Below, one piece after another: positions 42,507-52,274 of a DNA stretch of 64,000 bases. The DNA is taken from positions 1 through 64,000 of the forward strand of contig NZ_FXYX01000019.1 of the NCBI RefSeq assembly GCF_900169265.1. The letters run 5' to 3'. Position numbers and translations under genes: made by a program. Source of the DNA: Brevibacterium iodinum ATCC 49514. Its GTDB lineage: Bacteria > Actinomycetota > Actinomycetes > Actinomycetales > Brevibacteriaceae. Within the stretch, counting starts at the first letter, position 1, and the number at the start of each line of letters is the position of its first letter. The notes under the pieces were generated by a model that was not told the DNA's origin, did no database searches, and saw nothing but the letters and a program-made list of their open reading frames with translations.

Positions 42507-43679
42507 TCAGCGATCGCGGTCGAGGACCTTGAGCGCGGTGGCGGTGAACACGCGGGCGGCGATCTCCACGGCGCGTTCGTCGATGAGCAGATCACCCTGG
42601 TGGATGTCGTAGGTGATACCGCCGGGTGTGCGGGTACCCAGCCGGATGAGCGCACCCGGGCAGTGGGTGAGGTACCAGGCGAAGTCCTCCCCGCCCATGG
42701 ACTGCGGGGTCAGCTGCACGGAGTTCTCGCCGAGTTCCCCGCGGACGGCGGATTCGATGAGGGTGACCTGGTCTTCTGTGTTGACCACCGGGGGGACGCC
42801 TCGGCGGTGTTCGAGGTCGACCTCGACTCCGTACGGTCCGGCGATGCGGTCGACGAGCTCGGGCAGCACCTCGGCGACCTGGTTCCAGCCGTCGACGTCG
42901 AGGCAGCGCAGGGTTCCGCGCAGGATCCCCTCGCTGGGGACGACGTTGGCGGCATGGCCGGCGCTGATCTCGCCCCACACCAGGGAGATCGCGTGCCGCG
43001 GATCGATCAGCCGGCCCAGGGTCGAGGGCAGGTCGGTCGCGAGCTTGCCGAGCGCATAGACGAGGTCTTCGGTCAGATGGGGACGGGAGGTGTGCCCGCC
43101 GTGACCGGAGAGGCGGATGATGACCGTGTCGCCGGCAGCGGTGATGGCGCCGATGCGCGAACCGACCTTGCCGATGTCGACGTTCGGGTCACAGTGGACG
43201 GCATAGACCTCGGGCACATCGTCGAGGACACCCTGCGAGATCACGCGCAGCGCACCACCCGGGGTGACTTCCTCGCCGGGCTGGAAGATCAGTCGCACCC
43301 CTCCGCCGAGGCCGCCGGGCCGTGATTGATCGATCTTCTGCAGGGCGATGCCGGCGCCGATGAGGGAGGTCAGGTGGACGTCGTGGCCGCAGGCATGGGC
43401 GACGCCGGGAACGGTGGAACGGAATTCCTCATCGATGAGGTCATCGACGGGCAGGGCGTCGATATCGGCTCGCAGCCCCACGGCCACCGGACCCTCGCCG
43501 ACCTCGCAGACGACCCCGGTGCCTTCGAGGCGCTGGGGTCTGAGACCTGCGGCCTCGAGGCGGGCGACGATCTTGTCGGTGGTCTCGAACTCCTGGAAGG
43601 ACAGTTCCGGATGGGCATGGATGTCGCGGCGGAAATCGATGAGTTCTGCACCGATCTCAGCGATTGTCGAGCTGATCAC
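42507..43679 (-). CDS. M20 family amidohydrolase (IAA-amino acid hydrolase/hippurate hydrolase type)
   Basis: About 390 residues. Metal and catalytic motifs: FRRDIHAHPELSFQEFETTD, VGLRADIDALPV, VAHACGHDVHLTSLIGAGIA, LIFQPGEEVTPGGA and, near the end, QSMGGEDFAWYL. Cleaves an N-acyl amino acid or peptide-like amide with two metal ions. GTG 43679 is chosen because AAGGA lies 6 nt upstream (GAAGGACCCGACGTG); ATG 43727 gives a longer N-terminus without a good site. Confidence 0.92.
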   Translation of the reverse strand: MISSTIAEIGAELIDFRRDIHAHPELSFQEFETTDKIVARLEAAGLRPQRLEGTGVVCEVGEGPVAVGLRADIDALPVDDLIDEEFRSTVPGVAHACGHDVHLTSLIGAGIALQKIDQSRPGGLGGGVRLIFQPGEEVTPGGALRVISQGVLDDVPEVYAVHCDPNVDIGKVGSRIGAITAAGDTVIIRLSGHGGHTSRPHLTEDLVYALGKLATDLPSTLGRLIDPRHAISLVWGEISAGHAANVVPSEGILRGTLRCLDVDGWNQVAEVLPELVDRIAGPYGVEVDLEHRRGVPPVVNTEDQVTLIESAVRGELGENSVQLTPQSMGGEDFAWYLTHCPGALIRLGTRTPGGITYDIHQGDLLIDERAVEIAARVFTATALKVLDRDR

Positions 43680-43934
43680 GTCGGGTCCTTCAGGGCGGGG
43701 AGGTCGGGGATGGGCGATGTCGAACATTTCAAGCAATGTTAGGCACTCGATGTCATAAATGTGCCCATTGCGACCAATTTCGACATACTTCGCATCCTGC
43801 TCCCCGCCCTCGCCGAGGCGACCGCCCAGTTCATATCCGCCCACCCCTGGCACGCACGACCAGGTCGAGCTCAGTCCACACTTGTCGTGCCCGGCCAGGT
43901 TCGCATCCGTCCGCCCCGGAGGCGGGCGTCAGGA

Positions 43935-45044
43935 TCAGAGCAGTTCGTCGAGTCCGCGCTCACCGGCGACGGACACTGCCTTCTTCACATCCTGGGCGTG
44001 TGAACGGGAGGTGATGAGCAGGACGTCGTCGGTGTCGACGACGACGAGGTCTTCGAGTCCGACGATCGCCACCGTCCTCGGTCCTTCGGAGAACACGACT
44101 CCCGAGGCATCGACTTCGAGCAGGTCGGTGTTCCCGCCGATCGAGATCACTCCGCGCGGCTCCCCGGGAACCGGCTGGCGCAGTCGGGCCACCGAGTCGA
44201 AGTCGCCGACGTCGTCCCAGCCGAAGTCACCGGGGATGACGATGACACGACCGGCCGCGGCCGCGGGTTCGGCCACCACATAGTCGATGGCTCGCTTCTC
44301 CAGTCCGGGCCACACGGCACTGAGGACCTCGTCATGATCTGGGGTGTGCCAGGCCTCGGCGATCCGGGCCAGCCCGGAGTAGAGGGCGGGGTCCTCCTCG
44401 GCGAGGATGTCGAGAAGGGAGGATGCCTTGGCGATGAACATGCCTGCGTTCCAGCGGTAGCGTCCGGAATTCACATACTGACGAGCCGTGCTCGCCTCCG
44501 GCTTCTCCGCGAATGCCAGCGCCCGCCTGGCCGTGGGCGCCCCGTCGAGCCCGAGCAGCTCACCGGTCTCGATATAACCGTAGGCGGTGGCGGGATTGCG
44601 GGGCATGATGCCGATGGTGACGATGTCACCGGTCTCCGCGGCAGCGACGGCCTGGTCGATGACGAGTCGGAATTCGTCGACGTTCGTGATCGAATGGTCG
44701 GCAGAGAACGAACCGACGATGGCGTCGGGGTCCTCGCGGGCGATGATCATGGCCGCCAGTCCGATGGCGGCGGCAGAGTCCTTCGGGGAGGGTTCGGTGA
44801 TGATCTGGCCGCGGGCGATATGCGGCAGCTGTTCGGCGACCTGATCGAAGTGGCTCTCGCCGGTGACCACCCAGACTCTGTCGTCGCCGACGAACGGCGC
44901 GACCCGGTCCCAGGTGGCCTGGAGGAGGGTGCGACCGAGGCCGAGGACATCGTGGAGGAACTTCGGCGTCGCCCGGCGAGACAACGGCCACAGGCGCGTT
45001 CCGGATCCGCCGGCGGGGATGATGGCGTGGAAGTGCGTGTTCAC
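43935..45044 (-). CDS. manC: Mannose-1-phosphate guanylyltransferase
   Basis: 369 residues. Nucleotidyltransferase with the pyrophosphorylase signature AIIPAGGSGTRLWPLSRRAT, then FSADHSITNVDEF, ALAFAEKPEASTARQYVNSG (the FVEKP-like motif), RWNAGMFIA and GDFGWDDVGDFDSVARL. Makes GDP-mannose from GTP and mannose-1-phosphate for glycan and lipoglycan synthesis. It lacks the C-terminal isomerase domain of bifunctional ManC. Single gene, divergent from sdhCDAB. Confidence 0.93.
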   Translation of the reverse strand: MNTHFHAIIPAGGSGTRLWPLSRRATPKFLHDVLGLGRTLLQATWDRVAPFVGDDRVWVVTGESHFDQVAEQLPHIARGQIITEPSPKDSAAAIGLAAMIIAREDPDAIVGSFSADHSITNVDEFRLVIDQAVAAAETGDIVTIGIMPRNPATAYGYIETGELLGLDGAPTARRALAFAEKPEASTARQYVNSGRYRWNAGMFIAKASSLLDILAEEDPALYSGLARIAEAWHTPDHDEVLSAVWPGLEKRAIDYVVAEPAAAAGRVIVIPGDFGWDDVGDFDSVARLRQPVPGEPRGVISIGGNTDLLEVDASGVVFSEGPRTVAIVGLEDLVVVDTDDVLLITSRSHAQDVKKAVSVAGERGLDELL

Positions 45045-45389
45045 GGTCTCAGTGTCTCAGAGTTCGGGCACACCTTCCCCGACGTTGTCCGCCGTGTCGG
45101 ATGAGCCAATCCCCAAGGCTCCGGTGGGGATCTCCCCACCTCAGGGCCGCCTCGGTGATGGTGCGCCTCAGTTCCTGGGCCGCCCAGGTCAGGACGAGAG
45201 CGCAATAATTTAGAGCACACGACTATGATGTAATTGAAATTTCGTGAGACACGAAATCCCAGTTTTGAGGGAATTGCCAGGGTTGCGGTGTGATCCGGGA
45301 CGCTCAGCTGTGTCTCGACTGGCACCGAAGCGGTCTTCGGCGTAGTTTCTAGACGTACACACCCGAATATTCAAGATGGAGGATGCTCC
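45045..45389. other. 345-bp divergent promoter region between manC and sdhC
   Basis: Contains an AT-richer patch (about 45205-45260) with the dyad at 45239-45257, expected to hold the sdh promoter and operator. No gene seen. Confidence 0.6.
45239..45257. promoter_or_regulatory. Perfect 19-bp operator-like dyad upstream of sdhC
   Basis: ATTTCGTG-AGA-CACGAAAT: 8-bp arms, 3-bp centre, no mismatch, 133 bp before the sdhC start. Typical of a TetR- or similar dimeric repressor site; the cognate regulator is unknown. Confidence 0.6.
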
Positions 45390-45767
45390 GTGGCCAAAGC
45401 GTCTACGGGCACTCTGTACCGAGGAAACGAAGGAATGTGGTCCTGGGTCGCGCATCGCGTCACAGGCGTCGGAATCTTCTTCTTCCTTCTGGTCCACGTG
45501 CTCGATACTGCACTCGTCCGCGTCTCGCCCGAGGCCTACAACGCAGTGATCGGAACCTATAAGACACCGGTCATGGCATTCGGTGAGATCGCGCTCGTCG
45601 CCGCCATCGCATTCCATGCGTTCAACGGTCTGCGCGTCATTCTCGTCGATTTCTCGAAGAGTGGCCCGAAAAACCAGAAGAAGCTGTTCTGGGGAGTCAT
45701 GATTGTGTGGCTCATCATCATGATCGCCTTCATTCCCCGCCAGCTGATGCACACCTTCGGAGGCTGA
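45390..45767 (+). CDS. sdhC: Succinate dehydrogenase cytochrome b subunit
   Basis: 125 residues from GTG 45390 (GGAGG upstream). Three membrane spans with SdhC motifs: YRGNEGMWSWVAHRVTGVGI and, in the second span, a heme-ligand candidate His in AFHAFNGLRVILVDF. Part of the membrane anchor of complex II, which passes electrons from succinate to menaquinone. First gene of sdhCDAB; sdhD begins 1 bp after its stop codon. Confidence 0.95.
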   Translation: MAKASTGTLYRGNEGMWSWVAHRVTGVGIFFFLLVHVLDTALVRVSPEAYNAVIGTYKTPVMAFGEIALVAAIAFHAFNGLRVILVDFSKSGPKNQKKLFWGVMIVWLIIMIAFIPRQLMHTFGG

Positions 45768-45768
45768 C

Positions 45769-46218
45769 ATGAGCACAACATCCATTCCGGCTCCGCGGAC
45801 CGGCTACTCCCGGCACAAGTCGACGCGTTCGAAGTTCGAGATGTTCGCATGGCTGTTCATGCGCATCTCCGGCGTCGTGCTCGTCATCCTCATCTTCGGC
45901 CACCTGTTCGTGAACCTGTGGGCCGGCGACGGCGTCCAGGCCATCGACTTCGGCTTCGTCGCAGGCAAGTGGGCCAGCCCGTTCTGGCAGATCTGGGATC
46001 TGCTCATGCTGTGGCTGGCGATGCTGCACGGCACCAACGGTCTGCGCACCATCATCATGGACTACTCCGAGAAGCCCGGCACACGCATGTCCCTGCAGGT
46101 GATCCTCTACATCGCCTCGGTCATCGTCATCGTGCTCGGCACGCTCGTCATCTTCACGTTCGATCCCTGCCCGGCCGGAGCGGACCCCTCGGTCCTGGCT
46201 GAGTTCTGCAAGGCCTAA
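45769..46218 (+). CDS. sdhD: Succinate dehydrogenase hydrophobic membrane anchor subunit
   Basis: 149 residues, three spans. SdhD features: KFEMFAWLFMRISGVVLVIL in the first span and MLHGTNGLRTIIMDYSEKPG after the second, with a conserved His. Completes the quinone- and heme-binding membrane domain with SdhC. The C-terminus has two Cys (DPCPAGADPSVLAEFCKA). AAAGGAG precedes the next gene. Confidence 0.95.
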   Translation: MSTTSIPAPRTGYSRHKSTRSKFEMFAWLFMRISGVVLVILIFGHLFVNLWAGDGVQAIDFGFVAGKWASPFWQIWDLLMLWLAMLHGTNGLRTIIMDYSEKPGTRMSLQVILYIASVIVIVLGTLVIFTFDPCPAGADPSVLAEFCKA

Positions 46219-46227
46219 AGGAGAAAC

Positions 46228-47988
46228 ATGCAGGTACATCATTACGACGTCGTCATCGTCGGTGCCGGCGGCGCCGGCATGCGTGCGGCGATCGAGTCGG
46301 GCCAGCGTGCCCGCACCGCCGTTCTCACCAAGCTCTACCCCACCCGTTCGCACACCGGAGCCGCCCAGGGCGGAATGTGCGCCGCACTGGCGAACGTGGA
46401 AGAGGACAACTGGGAATGGCACACCTTCGACACCGTCAAGGGCGGTGACTACCTGGTCGACCAGGACGCCGCCGAGGTGATGGCCAAGGAAGCCATCGAC
46501 GCCGTCCTCGATCTCGAGAAGATGGGGCTGCCGTTCAACCGCACCCCCGAAGGCAAGATCGACCAGCGTCGTTTCGGCGGTCACACCCGCGACCACGGCA
46601 AGTCCGCTGTGCGCCGCTCCTGCTACGCCGCCGACCGCACCGGTCACATGATCCTCCAGACCCTGTACCAACAGTGCGTCAAGCACGGTGTGGAGTTCTA
46701 CAACGAGTTCTACGTCCTCGATCTCCTCATGACCGAGGTCGACGGGGTCAAGCGCCCCGCAGGCGTCGTGTCCTACGAACTGGCCACCGGTGGGATCCAC
46801 GTCTTCCAGGCCAAGTCGGTCGTCTTCGCCACCGGCGGTGTCGGCAAGGTCTTCAAGACCACCTCGAACGCGCACACCCTGACCGGTGACGGCATGGCCG
46901 TGACCTACAACCGCGGAATCCCGCTGGAGGACATGGAGTTCTTCCAGTTCCACCCGACAGGCCTCGCCGGCCTGGGCATCCTGCTCTCCGAGGCGGCTCG
47001 CGGTGAGGGCGGCATCCTCCGCAACTCCGAGGGTGAGCGCTTCATGGAGCGCTACGCCCCGACGATCAAGGACCTCGCTCCGCGTGACATCGTGGCCCGT
47101 TCGATGGCCAACGAAGTGCGCGAAGGCCGTGGCTGCGGGCCGAACAAGGACTACGTCCTGCTCGACCTCACCCACCTCGAGCCCTCACACATCGACGAGA
47201 AGCTGCCGGACATCACCGAGTTCGCCCGCACCTACCTCGGTGTGGAGCCCTACACAGAGCCGGTGCCGGTCTTCCCGACCGCGCACTACGCGATGGGCGG
47301 CATCCCGACGAACATCGAGGCCGAAGTCCTCGCAGACAACGACACCGTCATCCCCGGCCTCTACGCCGCCGGTGAGTGCGCCTGCGTGTCGGTGCACGGT
47401 TCGAACCGTCTGGGCACGAACTCGCTGCTCGACATCAACGTCTTCGGCAAACGCGCCGGCATCGCCGCCGCGGAATACGCGAAGACCGCCGAGTCCGTCG
47501 AACTGCCCGAGAACCCGGCGAACGACGTCGTCGAGATGCTCGAGAAGATGCGCACCTCGGACGGCACCGAACGCATCGCAGCGATCCGCAAGGATCTGCA
47601 GGACATCATGGACGCCAACGTGCAGGTCTTCCGCACCGACGAGACTCTGCGTGAGGCACTCGATGAGATCGCCAAACTGCGCGAGCGCTACAACAACGTG
47701 GGCATCCAGGACCGCGGCAAGCGCTACAACCTCGATCTGCTCGAGGCCGTCGAGCTCGGCTTCCTGCTCGAGCTCGCCGAGGTCATCTCTGTCGCCGCCA
47801 TCCACCGCAAGGAATCGCGTGGAGGACACTTCCGCGAGGACTTCCCGGATCGTGACGACGAGAAATTCATGCACCACACGATGACCTACCTCGATCCCGA
47901 AGCGGAGACCGACGGCATCAAGGGCATGCGTCTTGAGACGAAGCCCGTCATCGTCACCCGTTACCAGCCGATGGAGCGTAAGTACTGA
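46228..47988 (+). CDS. sdhA: Succinate dehydrogenase flavoprotein subunit
   Basis: 586 residues. FAD-binding start [20 protein letters not shown], the covalent-flavin His motif [16 protein letters not shown], substrate-site segments [20 protein letters not shown] and [14 protein letters not shown], and [19 protein letters not shown]. Oxidises succinate to fumarate on the cytoplasmic face. Starts 9 bp after sdhD; its stop overlaps the sdhB ATG by one base. Confidence 0.97.
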   Translation: MQVHHYDVVIVGAGGAGMRAAIESGQRARTAVLTKLYPTRSHTGAAQGGMCAALANVEEDNWEWHTFDTVKGGDYLVDQDAAEVMAKEAIDAVLDLEKMGLPFNRTPEGKIDQRRFGGHTRDHGKSAVRRSCYAADRTGHMILQTLYQQCVKHGVEFYNEFYVLDLLMTEVDGVKRPAGVVSYELATGGIHVFQAKSVVFATGGVGKVFKTTSNAHTLTGDGMAVTYNRGIPLEDMEFFQFHPTGLAGLGILLSEAARGEGGILRNSEGERFMERYAPTIKDLAPRDIVARSMANEVREGRGCGPNKDYVLLDLTHLEPSHIDEKLPDITEFARTYLGVEPYTEPVPVFPTAHYAMGGIPTNIEAEVLADNDTVIPGLYAAGECACVSVHGSNRLGTNSLLDINVFGKRAGIAAAEYAKTAESVELPENPANDVVEMLEKMRTSDGTERIAAIRKDLQDIMDANVQVFRTDETLREALDEIAKLRERYNNVGIQDRGKRYNLDLLEAVELGFLLELAEVISVAAIHRKESRGGHFREDFPDRDDEKFMHHTMTYLDPEAETDGIKGMRLETKPVIVTRYQPMERKY

Positions 47989-48776
47989 TGAGCACCGATA
48001 CCACCCCAGAGCCAGCGTCGAAGATCGACCTGCCGACACATGTGTCAGGCGAAGGCGGGTCCATCCCGTCCTTCGACTGCACCTTCCGGATCGCTCGCTT
48101 CGACCCCGAGGTCGATTCCGAGCCGCACTGGGAGGAATACAGCATCACGATGTACGGCACCGACCGTGTGCTGGATGCTCTCCACAAGATCAAGTGGGAG
48201 ATCGACGGTTCGCTGTCCTTCCGCCGGTCCTGCGCCCACGGCGTCTGCGGCTCCGATGCGATGCGCATCAACGGCCGCAACCGCCTGGCCTGCAAGACGC
48301 TGCTCAAGGACCTCGACACGTCCAAGCCGATCACCGTCGAGGCGATCAAGGGCCTTCCGCTCGAGAAGGACATGATCGTCGACATGGAGCCCTTCTTCCA
48401 GTCGTACCGCGAGGTCATGCCGTTCCTCGTCACCTCGGGACACGAGCCCACGCGTGAGCGTCTGCAGTCCGCCGAACAGCGTGCGGCCTTCGACGACACC
48501 ACGAAGTGCATCCTCTGCGCTGCGTGCACCTCGTCGTGCCCCGTGTTCTGGACCGACGGCCAGTACTTCGGTCCGGCCGCGATCGTCAACGCGCACCGTT
48601 TCATCTTCGATTCGCGTGACGAAGGCGGAGACATGCGTCTCGAGGTCCTCAACGACAAGGAAGGCGTGTGGCGCTGCCGCACCACCTTCAACTGCACCGA
48701 GGCCTGCCCTCGCGGCATCGAGATCACCAAGGCCATCGCCGAGGTGAAGCAGGCGATCCTGCAGCGCGCATTCTGA
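47988..48776 (+). CDS. sdhB: Succinate dehydrogenase iron-sulfur subunit
   Basis: 262 residues. Three iron-sulfur centres are visible: [2Fe-2S] in FRRSCAHGVCGSDAMRINGR, [4Fe-4S] CILCAACTSSCPVFW and [3Fe-4S] CTEACPRGIEITKAI. The third Cys of the second motif and its downstream partner follow the usual order. Transfers electrons from SdhA to the SdhCD quinone site. A terminator follows. Confidence 0.97.
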   Translation: MSTDTTPEPASKIDLPTHVSGEGGSIPSFDCTFRIARFDPEVDSEPHWEEYSITMYGTDRVLDALHKIKWEIDGSLSFRRSCAHGVCGSDAMRINGRNRLACKTLLKDLDTSKPITVEAIKGLPLEKDMIVDMEPFFQSYREVMPFLVTSGHEPTRERLQSAEQRAAFDDTTKCILCAACTSSCPVFWTDGQYFGPAAIVNAHRFIFDSRDEGGDMRLEVLNDKEGVWRCRTTFNCTEACPRGIEITKAIAEVKQAILQRAF

Positions 48777-48800
48777 TCGCGCCAGCCTGATCCGGACTGC

Positions 48801-48836
48801 AGCGGCCCCGCACCATTTGGTGCGGGGCCGCTTTCG
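48801..48836 (+). terminator. Rho-independent terminator of the sdh operon
   Basis: Perfect 12-bp stem GCGGCCCCGCAC / GTGCGGGGCCGC with a short loop CATTTG, followed by TTTCGTCT. Confidence 0.85.
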
Positions 48837-48991
48837 TCTGTCCCGCCTCGGTGGGTGGGGTGTCGTCGCTTCGACCGTGCTCCAGCCGGATTTCGGTACA
48901 CAATTCTCTCAATTGCACAGTGAGGAACCTGAGCAGTCCGAAAGAATCTGTACCTAAAGCTCACTCGAGCCGATGGGGGGGCACCCCTGCC

Positions 48992-49049
48992 GGTGGGGAT
49001 GCCTCGGTGGGTGCCGCCTCGGTGGGGATGCCTCGGTGGGTGCCGCCTC
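48992..49049. repeat. Perfect 29-bp tandem duplication upstream of the carboxypeptidase gene
   Basis: Two identical 29-bp units (48992-49020, 49021-49049), each containing GGTGGGGATGCCTCGGTGGG and then TGCCGCCTC. Internally the unit itself looks like two related halves built on GCCTCGGTGGG. It ends 68 bp before the start codon. Confidence 0.95.
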
Positions 49050-49117
49050 GTTGATTGTTCGTCCGAGTGAGGGAATCCTGAGGACGAGCTGCTTGCGGCG
49101 AAAGTAGACTGGTGCGC

Positions 49118-50344
49118 ATGCGTTTCACCGGCTCGACTGCTTCCTCACTACGCGCCCTTCCACTGAGCATCATCGGCTTCGCCGCCGCGCTGCTGATGGT
49201 CGCCGCGCAGCTCGTCCACTCCCCCGCCCCCACACACGCGGTGCCGCAGCCGGCGGAGTCGACAACACCGGCGTATGTCAGTCCAGAGGACCTCGGTGAC
49301 GGTGCGAAGCCGCCGGAGCCGACGGGCACGTCCTGGCTTGTCGGCGACCTCGACTCCGGGGAGCTGCATGTGGCGAAGAATGTGGAGAAGCGGCACGCTC
49401 CGGCGTCGACGATCAAGCTGCTCACGGCTCTGGCGCTCGTGGACGAGTTCGACGACAGGAAGAAGAAAGTGACCGCCGAGTTCGAGGACATGGAAGTCGA
49501 TGGGACGAAGGTCGGTCTCATGCAGACGAACAAGTACTCCATCGATCTGCTCTTCCACGCGATGCTGATGTCGAGCGCCAATGATGCGGCGAATGCTCTG
49601 GGTCGTGCAGCCGGCGGGCAGGACAAGGCCGTGAAGCTGATGAACGAGAAGGCCGCCGAGCTGGGCATGTCGAATACGCAGGCGAAGAACACCTCGGGAC
49701 TCGATGCAAAGGGCCAGTACACGACCGCTGAGGACCTCATGAAGCTCGCGTGGGCGGTGTGCGAAGACGACTACCTCATGAAGGTCATCGGCACGGAGAC
49801 GTTCAAATTCCCGGGCGGAAAGAACCCGCAGACGAAAGAGAAGTTCAAGGGCTACGAGATCCAGAACCATACGAAAATCGTCGGCCAGGTCGACGGCGGG
49901 CTGGGCCTGAAGAACGGGTTCACTCGGGCTGCGAAGGGCTCGTACGTCGCCGTGGCCGAGCGTGACGGGCACCGTGTGGTCGCGACCATGCTCGGCATCG
50001 ACAACAACTCTCGCCAAGTAGCCGTCGACCTGCTCGATTGGGATTTCGCCCAGAAGGACCCGAAATCGCTGCAGACCGTGCCCGTCGGGGTTCAGGCCAC
50101 CGCCGAGGCGGCCCCCACCGCCACTGGCAGCTCGAGTGATGCCGGGGGCGCCGAATCGGATTCGAGCGGAACGACGGAGTCCCAGAAGTCCGATGAATCG
50201 GAGCCATCCATAGCGTCCCAGACTGTCGGTGCAGCACTGGACAATCCCCTGGCGCTCGTCCTCTTGGCGGGTGGGGTCGTACTCTTCATCGCCACGGTGA
50301 TCCTGTGGCTGCGAATCCGGGCACGGATGCAGGGCCGACGATAG
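49118..50344 (+). CDS. D-alanyl-D-alanine carboxypeptidase (peptidase S11)
   Basis: 408 residues. Signal peptide/anchor at the N-terminus, then the S11 fold: SxxK in APASTIKLLTALALVDEF (Ser about 97), SxN in LMSSANDAANALGRAAGG, and the third box as GLKNGFTRAAKGSYVAVAER, i.e. KNG in place of the usual KTG. After about residue 330 come a Ser/Thr/Glu-rich wall linker and a C-terminal membrane span (LALVLLAGGVVLFIATVILW) with a basic tail. Trims peptidoglycan pentapeptides outside the membrane. ATG 49118 preferred over GTG 49112. Confidence 0.92.
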   Translation: MRFTGSTASSLRALPLSIIGFAAALLMVAAQLVHSPAPTHAVPQPAESTTPAYVSPEDLGDGAKPPEPTGTSWLVGDLDSGELHVAKNVEKRHAPASTIKLLTALALVDEFDDRKKKVTAEFEDMEVDGTKVGLMQTNKYSIDLLFHAMLMSSANDAANALGRAAGGQDKAVKLMNEKAAELGMSNTQAKNTSGLDAKGQYTTAEDLMKLAWAVCEDDYLMKVIGTETFKFPGGKNPQTKEKFKGYEIQNHTKIVGQVDGGLGLKNGFTRAAKGSYVAVAERDGHRVVATMLGIDNNSRQVAVDLLDWDFAQKDPKSLQTVPVGVQATAEAAPTATGSSSDAGGAESDSSGTTESQKSDESEPSIASQTVGAALDNPLALVLLAGGVVLFIATVILWLRIRARMQGRR

Positions 50345-50759
50345 GAACATTCAGAGCCTCCTCGGCCAGAGGCCGGCAAAAACGATTTGCAGGTCCACCA
50401 CGGCGAGAGGATCAGCAGTAAAGTTCGGTGCCGCCCCGGCGAGATTCCCGGCGGTAAGGTCGGTCGGCCTGGGCCCAGGGATCTGCCCTCAATTGGACAA
50501 CGTCGACATAGACGCGTTACGCTTAGAACTTGCGTTCGAAGTTGTCCGCATTCATCGAACCGATCGTTGCGTTGCTCCTGACGACAAGCTTTTGAAGTCG
50601 TAGGCCCCGATCATGGTTCGACTTTGCAGATGAATGTTCCGGACACTGTGTCTCTTCGAATCGCAGATCCCCATGGCGACCACCCAATCGCCGTATTGAG
50701 AACCTGAAGAATAGCGCGCGTCGTTGCCTGCTATTCACAACTGAAGAAAGGAGGGAACC
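50345..50759. other. Long leader region upstream of the 56-residue protein
   Basis: 415 bp without a gene, AT-richer towards its 3' end, containing a GC hairpin (about 50430-50455) and the promoter for the small protein. A long untranslated leader is possible, but no known riboswitch is recognisable. Confidence 0.45.
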
Positions 50760-50930
50760 ATGTCTGAGTTCCCACAGTGGGTCCAGCGCGGACTCGCACA
50801 CGCAGGAATGATCGATCCCCGGATCAGCCGTCAGGCTCCTGGTGAGATCACGATCGAAGATGCGACCGGCCGTGTTGTGCTGTTCACCGGCACTTCGCTG
50901 CGTGAGATCACGCCGATGGCCGCCGCCTGA
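50760..50930 (+). CDS. 56-residue soluble protein with very strong ribosome-binding site
   Basis: Starts MSEFPQWVQRGLAHAGMIDP and ends SLREITPMAAA. It follows GAAAGGAGGGAACC, an almost perfect Shine-Dalgarno 5 nt before the ATG, which implies high translation. The text alternates polar and hydrophobic residues (GEITIEDATGRVVLFTGTSL), suggesting a small beta-rich fold with no signal peptide or membrane span. Hairpins that look like terminators follow at 51004-51047 and 51098-51137. No family recognised; it is convergent with nrdF. Confidence 0.75.
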   Translation: MSEFPQWVQRGLAHAGMIDPRISRQAPGEITIEDATGRVVLFTGTSLREITPMAAA

Positions 50931-51003
50931 TAAACCTCGGTCACCCCGATCTGCAGGGATCAGCACGGCCCAACCGGGTCGGCCCGATCCTCACTGATTG
51001 AGA

Positions 51004-51047
51004 AGACGCCCACTTGCTGCCGGGTTTTAAGCAGCGGGTGGGCGTCT
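51004..51047 (+). terminator. Hairpin terminator after the small protein
   Basis: AGACGCCCAC (51004-51013) pairs with GTGGGCGTCT (51038-51047), with a second inner stem GCTGC/GCAGC around ggttttaa. Confidence 0.65.
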
Positions 51048-51097
51048 GTCATTCACGGCCGCATCGAATACGGCTACACTCCCCTATGACAACGGCC

Positions 51098-51137
51098 AAC
51101 GGCCCATCCGAGCGAGTGTGCTCGGATGGGCCGTTTC
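51098..51137. terminator. Strong hairpin between convergent small gene and nrdF
   Basis: Perfect 15-bp stem AACGGCCCATCCGAG / CTCGGATGGGCCGTT with an 8-nt loop; ends in TTTCG. It serves both convergent transcripts. Confidence 0.8.
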
Positions 51138-51157
51138 GGCATCTGTGGCGCGAGGAC

Positions 51158-52249
<1,092 letters not shown>

Positions 52250-52274
52250 TCACATCGGTCCGCCGATTCCATCA

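Larger units (their letters stand above)
48777..49117. other. 341-bp gene-free stretch with sdh terminator and tandem repeat
   Basis: Contains the sdh terminator (48801-48836) and the 29-bp tandem repeat (48992-49049); nothing else assignable. Confidence 0.6.

Noticed and set aside
43680-43853. Longer N-terminus for the M20 amidohydrolase
   Set aside because: Extra residues lack family resemblance, and AAGGA precedes GTG 43679.
45730-47175. 481-codon minus-strand open frame over sdhD/sdhA
   Set aside because: Shadow of conserved sdh genes.
50400-50480. FMN-type riboswitch upstream of the small protein
   Set aside because: A fragment resembling ATTCCCGGCGGTAA is present, but the other conserved arms and multi-helix junction are missing and no riboflavin gene follows.
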